Assembly (NCBI GenBank): GCA_002422795.1
Contig: DITJ01000094.1
Location: forward strand, 1-10,530
DNA from: Alphaproteobacteria bacterium UBA6187
Lineage (GTDB): Bacteria; Pseudomonadota; Alphaproteobacteria; Rickettsiales; UBA6187
Direction of reading: 5' to 3'
Length of the DNA stretch: 10,530 bases
A program made the translations under genes and the position numbers. The notes beneath the pieces were generated by a model. That model saw nothing but the letters and a program-made list of their open reading frames with translations, was not told the origin of the DNA and ran no database searches. Shown here piece by piece: positions 6,950 through 10,530 of the stretch. Each line of letters starts with the position of its first letter. The first letter of the stretch is position 1.

Positions 6950-7052
6950 TAAATTTCATTTTTATTTACGCGTTGTCAATCATCGTCTCATGTAGTTCTC
7001 CTACACATCGACAAGGGTTTCCTAGCGTAAATAAAAAGCAAATTCACTATAA
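6944..7052. repeat. 109-bp palindromic element overlapping the oxygenase stop codon
   Basis: Positions 6944-6971 and 7025-7052 are inverted 28-bp arms with three mismatches, including an exact 13-bp core TTTTTATTTACGC. Inside, TTGTC (6973-6977) pairs with GACAA (7010-7014) and TGTAG (6991-6995) with CTACA (7001-7005), so the whole element folds on itself. The left arm begins exactly at the last sense codon (TTA) and supplies the TAG stop. I see no clear target-site duplication. It could be a palindromic mobile repeat, as known from Rickettsia, or a 3' stabilising structure. Confidence 0.7.
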
Positions 7053-7115
7053 AAAGTCAGAAAAATAGTGGGCCGGAAGAAGGAATGGCGCATTAAGTTA
7101 AATACACATCAAATA

Positions 7116-7149
7116 AAAAAGCCGCCAGGCATAAACCAAGCGGCTTTTT
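7116..7149. terminator. Bidirectional intrinsic terminator between the oxygenase gene and rplT
   Basis: AAAAAGCCGC (7116-7125) pairs with GCGGCTTTTT (7140-7149) around a 14-nt loop, with T-tracts on both strands. It sits 19 nt after the rplT stop on the minus strand and can also stop + strand transcripts from the oxygenase gene. Confidence 0.9.
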
Positions 7150-7168
7150 ATAAATCTTAGCGCCTAAA

Positions 7169-7540
7169 TTAAGCAGCTTTGCTATTTTTTAGTGCATTGG
7201 CAGCCGCATCAGCAATCGCTTTGAAAGCTTCTGGGTCATTCACAGCCAAATCAGCTAAAACTTTACGGTCGAATTCAAGACCAGATAGTTTTAAACCATT
7301 GATGAACTGCGAATAAATCATGCCATGTTCCCGAACAGCAGCATTAATACGCTGAATCCACAGGCTTCTGAAATCACGTTTTTTAACGCGACGATGCTTA
7401 TATGCATACTGCAAGCCTTTTTCAACTTTCTGAACTGCTATACGAAAGCAGCTTTTAGAGCGGCTACGATAGCCTTTCGCCATTTTTAGAATTTTTTTGT
7501 GACGATTCTTATTTACTTTACCATTTTTCGCTAAAGCCAT
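7169..7540 (-). CDS. rplT: 50S ribosomal protein L20
   Basis: L20 binds 23S rRNA and is needed early in large-subunit assembly. In several bacteria it also represses its own operon by binding the leader mRNA. The 123-aa protein starts MALAKNGKVNKNRHKKIL and continues with AKGYRSRSK, the usual extended basic N-terminal arm; KKRDFRSLWIQRINAA (54-69) is the family's most conserved stretch. It is slightly longer than the usual 117-119 aa because of an alanine/lysine tail. The ATG at 7540 has a GGGAG 8 nt upstream. It lies 13 nt downstream of rpmI, a standard pair, and ends at a strong terminator. The usual third member, infC, is not directly upstream. Confidence 0.97.
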   Translation of the reverse strand: MALAKNGKVNKNRHKKILKMAKGYRSRSKSCFRIAVQKVEKGLQYAYKHRRVKKRDFRSLWIQRINAAVREHGMIYSQFINGLKLSGLEFDRKVLADLAVNDPEAFKAIADAAANALKNSKAA

Positions 7541-7553
7541 GTGCTATTCTCCC

Positions 7554-7751
7554 TTATTTCTTTGCCATGAAAAGTTTTACAATTTTCGTATCCGCCGGAC
7601 AAAGCACCGCCATAGCACGAGTCTTTCTGAGGAAGTTTTTGGTACGTTTAACCATGCCGTGTTTTTTTCCGGCAGGCTTAAACTTAATTTTACCGCTTGC
7701 GGTAAGTTTGAAGCGTTTTTTAACGCTACTTTTGGTCTTCAACTTTGGCAT
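7554..7751 (-). CDS. rpmI: 50S ribosomal protein L35
   Basis: This is a small basic large-subunit protein of 65 aa (MPKLKTKSSVKKRFKLT...), matching the family over its whole length, including KPAGKKHGM and the final basic, hydrophobic segment. Two ATG codons lie close together at 7757 and 7751. I chose 7751 because it gives the canonical MPKLKTKS start and because the AGGA just upstream of 7757 is 7 nt from it, whereas it is only 1 nt from the first ATG. It is the first gene of rpmI-rplT, with its own promoter and a leader of about 100 nt. Confidence 0.96.
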   Translation of the reverse strand: MPKLKTKSSVKKRFKLTASGKIKFKPAGKKHGMVKRTKNFLRKTRAMAVLCPADTKIVKLFMAKK

Positions 7752-7780
7752 TTTCATATCCTATTAAAGGTTAATACAGT

Positions 7781-7798
7781 CTTAATTTAAAAATTAAG
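7781..7798 (-). promoter_or_regulatory. AT-rich hairpin in the rpmI-rplT leader
   Basis: CTTAATTT (7781-7788) pairs with AAATTAAG (7791-7798) across a 2-nt loop, about 30 nt before the rpmI start. It could contribute to leader-based control such as L20 autoregulation, but it does not resemble a known L20 site closely enough to claim that. Confidence 0.3.
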
Positions 7799-7858
7799 TT
7801 ACAAATCAAGGCACCTGAAGGCATGCCAATAGCCAACTAGATAACCTAAGGGGTAGGA

Positions 7859-7886
7859 TTTATACACTATTTTCAGGCTTGCGCAA
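7859..7886 (-). promoter_or_regulatory. Probable sigma-70 promoter of rpmI-rplT
   Basis: On the minus strand TTGCGC (7886-7881), a 16-bp spacer and TATAAA (7864-7859) form a good promoter, starting near 7852. The -35 lies in the palindrome CTTGCGCAAG (7878-7887). This fits the absence of infC upstream. Confidence 0.55.
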
Positions 7887-7948
7887 GGAAAAAGTGCAGT
7901 ATAACAGTGTAGTGGTATAAAATACAAGCGGCGCACCATGCAGCATAT

Positions 7949-8614
7949 TCATCTGGCTGCTAAACTCACACTATTGCCTATATCCATTAAAACATTACTA
8001 ACGCCTTCGGGGAAGTTATGTATATTATTTTCAAAATTCACCCCCTCTCCCGGCATAAGCAAAGTGCCTTGCGAATCGAGCGTTACTACCCGCAAACTTT
8101 TATAATTCTCATTAGTTAAAGTTATGCGCAAATTAGGTATTAATTTCTCGGAGTTTGATTCATTAACTATCCTGCCTTTAACTAGCAATTCCTGCCCGGT
8201 TTCGCTATTATTTTTTTCAGCAGTGGCGTTATATAATATAATGCCGCGATCATCATATATTCCCAAGGCGTTATAATAAGTGCCTAAATATGGCCGTATT
8301 TTGTTATTGCCGACAAGGCTTGTGATAAATATAAGAATAACTACTAAACAGGTAAATACTGCTTTAAAAACAACCGGCTCTCTATAGGAATAAGAAATTT
8401 CAGCCGGAAGATTTGAGCCTTCAGGAATAGGCTGCACTTCCTGCGTATCCGGGTGCATTTCGGCAATTGATTTTAATATTTCTGGTAATTCAGGCGGCAG
8501 CACCTGGAACCAGACATGCCTGCATATAGAGCAGCGCACCTTGCGGCCATCTTCACCTATATCTTCAGCCTTAACGGCAAACTTTGCTGAGCAGTTTGAG
8601 CAGGTTACAATCAT
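7949..8614 (-). CDS. Zinc-ribbon (MJ0042-type) single-pass membrane protein
   Basis: This 221-aa protein has unknown function. An N-terminal zinc ribbon carries Cys5/Cys8 and Cys28/Cys31 (MIVTCSNCSAKF... VRCSICRHVW), the MJ0042-type motif that opens many alphaproteobacterial membrane proteins. A proline-rich linker (about 40-78) leads to one transmembrane helix at about 82-101. The remaining 120 residues look like an extracytoplasmic beta-rich domain of the kind annotated DUF3426; LLVKGRIVNES (143-153) is typical. The zinc ribbon would face the cytoplasm and the C-terminal domain the periplasm. I chose the ATG at 8614 because it gives the family's MIVTC start; a GTG three codons earlier is possible. 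There is no clear Shine-Dalgarno. The domain pattern is solid; the role is not known. Confidence 0.85.
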   Translation of the reverse strand: MIVTCSNCSAKFAVKAEDIGEDGRKVRCSICRHVWFQVLPPELPEILKSIAEMHPDTQEVQPIPEGSNLPAEISYSYREPVVFKAVFTCLVVILIFITSLVGNNKIRPYLGTYYNALGIYDDRGIILYNATAEKNNSETGQELLVKGRIVNESNSEKLIPNLRITLTNENYKSLRVVTLDSQGTLLMPGEGVNFENNIHNFPEGVSNVLMDIGNSVSLAAR

Positions 8615-8644
8615 TGGGAACACTAAAAATTAAATAACCTATGT

Positions 8645-8673
8645 AATTTAGTGCAAAATATGCAGCAGTGCAA
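8645..8673 (-). promoter_or_regulatory. Candidate sigma-70 promoter of the zinc-ribbon gene
   Basis: On the minus strand TTGCAC (8673-8668), a 17-bp spacer and TAAATT (8650-8645) lie just upstream of the gene, giving a leader of about 25 nt. Confidence 0.4.
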
Positions 8674-8731
8674 TTTAATTTAGAAGGCCGCGGCAAATAT
8701 TTCTATAATAAATTTCTTATAAAACAGGCAA

Positions 8732-8809
8732 TTATTTAGTGTTCTCGCCAAAAGGATCATCCTGGTCAACCACCAGTGTCCCGGCTATTGAATAATCTTC
8801 CGGCGCCAT
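8732..8809 (-). CDS. Possible 25-aa small ORF or the 3' remnant of a lost gene
   Basis: A minus-strand frame reads MAPEDYSIAGTL..., is acidic, and ends DDPFGENTK before a TAA. The same frame stays open upstream to 8854 (40 codons, beginning IILNWNDLIILNWYE) before a stop at 8855-8857. The composition looks protein-like rather than random, being rich in D, E, P and G. No ribosome binding site is evident and I know no family for it. It may be the tail of a degraded gene or a genuine microprotein upstream of the zinc-ribbon gene. Confidence 0.25.
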   Translation of the reverse strand: MAPEDYSIAGTLVVDQDDPFGENTK

Positions 8810-8870
8810 TTCATACCAATTCAGAATTATTAAATCATTCCAGTTTAAGATTATTTACCCATATACAACA

Positions 8871-8908
8871 AAAAACAGGTTAAAGCATCTCTGCCTTAAC
8901 CTGTTTTT
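8871..8908. terminator. Bidirectional intrinsic terminator downstream of tig
   Basis: AAAAACAGGTTAA (8871-8883) pairs perfectly with 8896-8908 around a 12-nt loop, with T-tracts on both strands. On the minus strand it would end tig transcripts about 170 nt after the stop codon, beyond the palindromic element. Confidence 0.85.
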
Positions 8909-8936
8909 AGCTATAGTAACTTATACTTAACAAGAT

Positions 8937-9041
8937 CCCCGTCATTCCCCGAGTTTTTCTTCAAAAAATATAGGGGAATCCAGTTTAAGGTGGATGGCCC
9001 TATAGTTTGCAAGCGCAAACTCGGGCCATGACGAAACGGGG
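8937..9041. repeat. Palindromic repeat element, about 105 bp, 3' of tig
   Basis: Nested inverted segments run inward in order: CCCC 8937-8940 with GGGG 9038-9041, GTCAT 8941-8945 with ATGAC 9028-9032, CCCGAGTTT 8948-8956 with 9017-9025, TATAGGG 8969-8975 with CCCTATA 8998-9004, and ATCCA 8978-8982 with TGGAT 8991-8995. A side hairpin, GTTTGC/GCAAAC, lies at 9005-9020. The outer GTCATTCCC-type ends recall dispersed palindromic repeats seen in many proteobacteria. The whole looks like a non-autonomous mobile repeat in the tig 3' untranslated region. Confidence 0.7.
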
Positions 9042-9077
9042 TATTCTTAAGTTAAGGCACTCTATGTATTACGCTTC

Positions 9078-10379
9078 TTACTCTTGGCTGAATTCAAGCA
9101 ATTCCTTTTGGGAAATGTTTTTATCAGTGATATTAGTTTTAGAAAGGATGAAATCTACTACTTTCTCTTCTAAAATAGGGCCCCTTAAGTGGTCCATAGC
9201 ATCTTTATTTTTCTGGTAGAATTCTATTACACGCTGCTCTTGCCCAGGGAATTTACGCACCTGTTCAAATACAGCTTTCCTTAATTCATCTTCAGTAACA
9301 TTAAGTGAATTGGCCTTACCAAGCTCAGCAAGAAGTATGCCAAGTTTTACCCTGCGTACGGCAAGCTCCCTGTATTCTGCATTGCGCGTCTTTTCTTCTT
9401 CGGTGCCTGTGGTTACTTCTTCATTATCATTTTGTAGCAAGCTGCTATATTCAAGGTCAATCATGCCTTCCGGTATGGCAAAATTACATTCTTTATCAAG
9501 CTTATCAAATAATTCTTTTTTCAGTTTTATTTTCGCAAGTCCGGCAAAATCGTCCTCAATTTGCTTACCGATGGCTTCCTTTAATTTTGCAATATCTTCA
9601 AAACCAATAGTTTTAGCAAATTCATCGTTAGCTTCAGGTAATTCAGATTCTAAAATGTCATTTACTTTAATTGCAAATACTGCATCTTTTCCAGCAAGTT
9701 CAGCGCTGCCATAATTTTCAGGGAATGTTACTTTTACATCAAGCCTTTCATCTTTTTTAGCGCCTTCAAGCTGTTCTTCAAAGCCAGCTATGAAGCTGCC
9801 TGAACCAAGTTCAAGCCTATAATTATTTGCAGTTCCACCAGGGAATTTCTCGCCAGCAATGCTGCCTTCAAAATCTATAACAACAGTATCGCCTTTTTTA
9901 GCTGCGCGGTTATCTTCAATAGGCTTAAGCTTCCTTTGCGCTTTTTGCAGGCGGTTTAAACCTTCTTCAATATCTTTATCTTCAACGGTAACTTTCGGGC
10001 GCTCCAGGCTGATTGTGCTGAAATCGAAGTTAGGAACTTCCGGGTATATTTCAAAAGAAATATTATAAATAAGGTCTTTGCCTTCATCAAAAGAATCTAT
10101 TGAAACTTTCGGCTCAAGTGCAGGAAGAAGCTTGCGATCAGCCATTAATTTCCTGGAGGTGTTAGCAACGGTGCTTTCCAGAATTTCGCCAAGCACTGCG
10201 CGGCCATGTTTTTTCTTTACTATGCTTAAAGGCACCTTACCGGCACGGAAACCAGGCATTTTAACTTTTTTTGCAAGGCTAACAATTTTAGCATCCACCT
10301 GTTTGCTTAGGTCGGCTGCGCTAAGGGTAATCTGGAATTCCCTTTTCAGTCCTTCGTTTTTAAGCTCGGTAACTTGCAT
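9078..10379 (-). CDS. tig: Trigger factor (ribosome-associated chaperone and prolyl isomerase)
   Basis: Trigger factor binds the ribosome next to the exit tunnel and shelters nascent chains. The 433-aa protein has all three parts: the N-terminal ribosome-binding domain with the signature GFRAGKVP at 43-50, an FKBP-type prolyl isomerase domain at about 161-245 (KKGDTVVIDFEG... FIAGFEEQLEGAK), and a helical C-terminal cradle rich in charged residues. The length is typical. The ATG at 10379 follows GGAAGG at 5-nt spacing. A tRNA gene lies about 120 bp upstream on the same strand, with an inverted repeat between. In many genomes tig precedes clpP-clpX; here a terminator and an unrelated gene follow instead. 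Confidence 0.97.
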   Translation of the reverse strand: MQVTELKNEGLKREFQITLSAADLSKQVDAKIVSLAKKVKMPGFRAGKVPLSIVKKKHGRAVLGEILESTVANTSRKLMADRKLLPALEPKVSIDSFDEGKDLIYNISFEIYPEVPNFDFSTISLERPKVTVEDKDIEEGLNRLQKAQRKLKPIEDNRAAKKGDTVVIDFEGSIAGEKFPGGTANNYRLELGSGSFIAGFEEQLEGAKKDERLDVKVTFPENYGSAELAGKDAVFAIKVNDILESELPEANDEFAKTIGFEDIAKLKEAIGKQIEDDFAGLAKIKLKKELFDKLDKECNFAIPEGMIDLEYSSLLQNDNEEVTTGTEEEKTRNAEYRELAVRRVKLGILLAELGKANSLNVTEDELRKAVFEQVRKFPGQEQRVIEFYQKNKDAMDHLRGPILEEKVVDFILSKTNITDKNISQKELLEFSQE

Positions 10380-10423
10380 AATAACCTTCCGTATGAGATT
10401 TGTTTTTGTGATGAGTTTTCTAT

Positions 10424-10492
10424 CTGGCTATCGATATGAAAACACTTTAGAGCCTTAATATAATCTCTTTAAGGCTCTTAACCGATAGCTGG
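10424..10492 (-). promoter_or_regulatory. Stem-loop between the tRNA gene and tig
   Basis: AGAGCCTTAA (10449-10458) pairs perfectly with TTAAGGCTCT (10469-10478) around a 10-nt loop. Outside it, 10424-10433 and 10483-10492 are inverted with two mismatches. On the minus strand it would form in the trailer of the tRNA transcript. There is no T-tract, so it is more likely a processing or stability structure than a terminator. Confidence 0.5.
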
Positions 10493-10500
10493 CAATTTGT

Positions 10501-10530
10501 TGGTACGGGTGGAGGGACTTGAACCCCCAC
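10501..10530 (-). tRNA. 3' end of a tRNA gene, probably tRNA-Leu (cut by the window edge)
   Basis: Read on the minus strand, the end shows a T-stem and loop (GGGGG, TTCAAGT, CCCTC with one G-U pair), a 7-nt acceptor strand CACCCGT, discriminator A and an encoded CCA. The T-loop and A discriminator, and the likely G-U first pair, fit tRNA-Leu, but the anticodon and variable arm lie outside the window. That it is a tRNA is near certain; the amino acid is inference. Confidence 0.88.

Noticed and set aside
6972..7024. Integron attC-like site in the palindrome centre
   Set aside because: The paired arms do not carry the GTTRRRY/RYYYAAC core pair in the required layout, and there is no integrase or cassette array.
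7752..7757. Upstream ATG of rpmI
   Set aside because: The AGGA would be only 1 nt away; the second ATG has proper spacing and the canonical L35 N-terminus.
9305..10458. Plus-strand frames opposite tig
   Set aside because: They are shadows of a fully recognisable trigger factor gene, with random-looking composition.

Overview
The window is about 10.5 kb of AT-rich bacterial chromosome carrying mostly housekeeping genes. The DnaK, DnaJ, trigger factor, L20 and L35 sequences look proteobacterial. The dnaK promoter matches the alphaproteobacterial heat-shock consensus (CTTG, 17 bp, CYTATNTNNG) exactly. Low GC, loose spacers and many palindromic repeats suggest a Rickettsiales- or Holosporales-like alphaproteobacterium. 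That placement is inference, not proof.

Layout. Positions 1-360 are a repeat-littered, gene-free stretch. It leads into an unrecognised 118-residue protein (370-726), closed by a perfect 36-bp palindrome. argJ (868-2106) follows on the + strand and converges, with a 14-bp gap, on the minus-strand operon dnaK-dnaJ (5344 down to 2121). The dnaK-dnaJ spacer is almost filled by a perfect 35-bp inverted repeat ending 10 nt before the dnaJ start. A divergent region of nearly 500 bp separates dnaK from a + strand gene for a clavaminate-synthase/TauD-like Fe(II)/2-oxoglutarate oxygenase (5840-6949). That gene has a structured leader, and its stop codon lies inside a 109-bp palindromic element. The remaining genes are all on the minus strand: rpmI-rplT with promoter and terminator, a zinc-ribbon membrane protein, and trigger factor (tig) with the end of a tRNA gene (probably Leu) upstream. 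A further palindromic element of about 105 bp lies between tig and its terminator.

How it works together. DnaK, DnaJ and trigger factor are the main cytosolic folding chaperones and act on chains leaving the ribosome; L20 and L35 are parts of the large subunit. ArgJ contributes to arginine synthesis. The oxygenase is the clear outlier: a solitary, possibly specialised-metabolism enzyme among core genes. I see no phage, CRISPR, transposase or multi-gene accessory system. The unusual content is the set of unrelated palindromes placed at gene borders, and the oxygenase.
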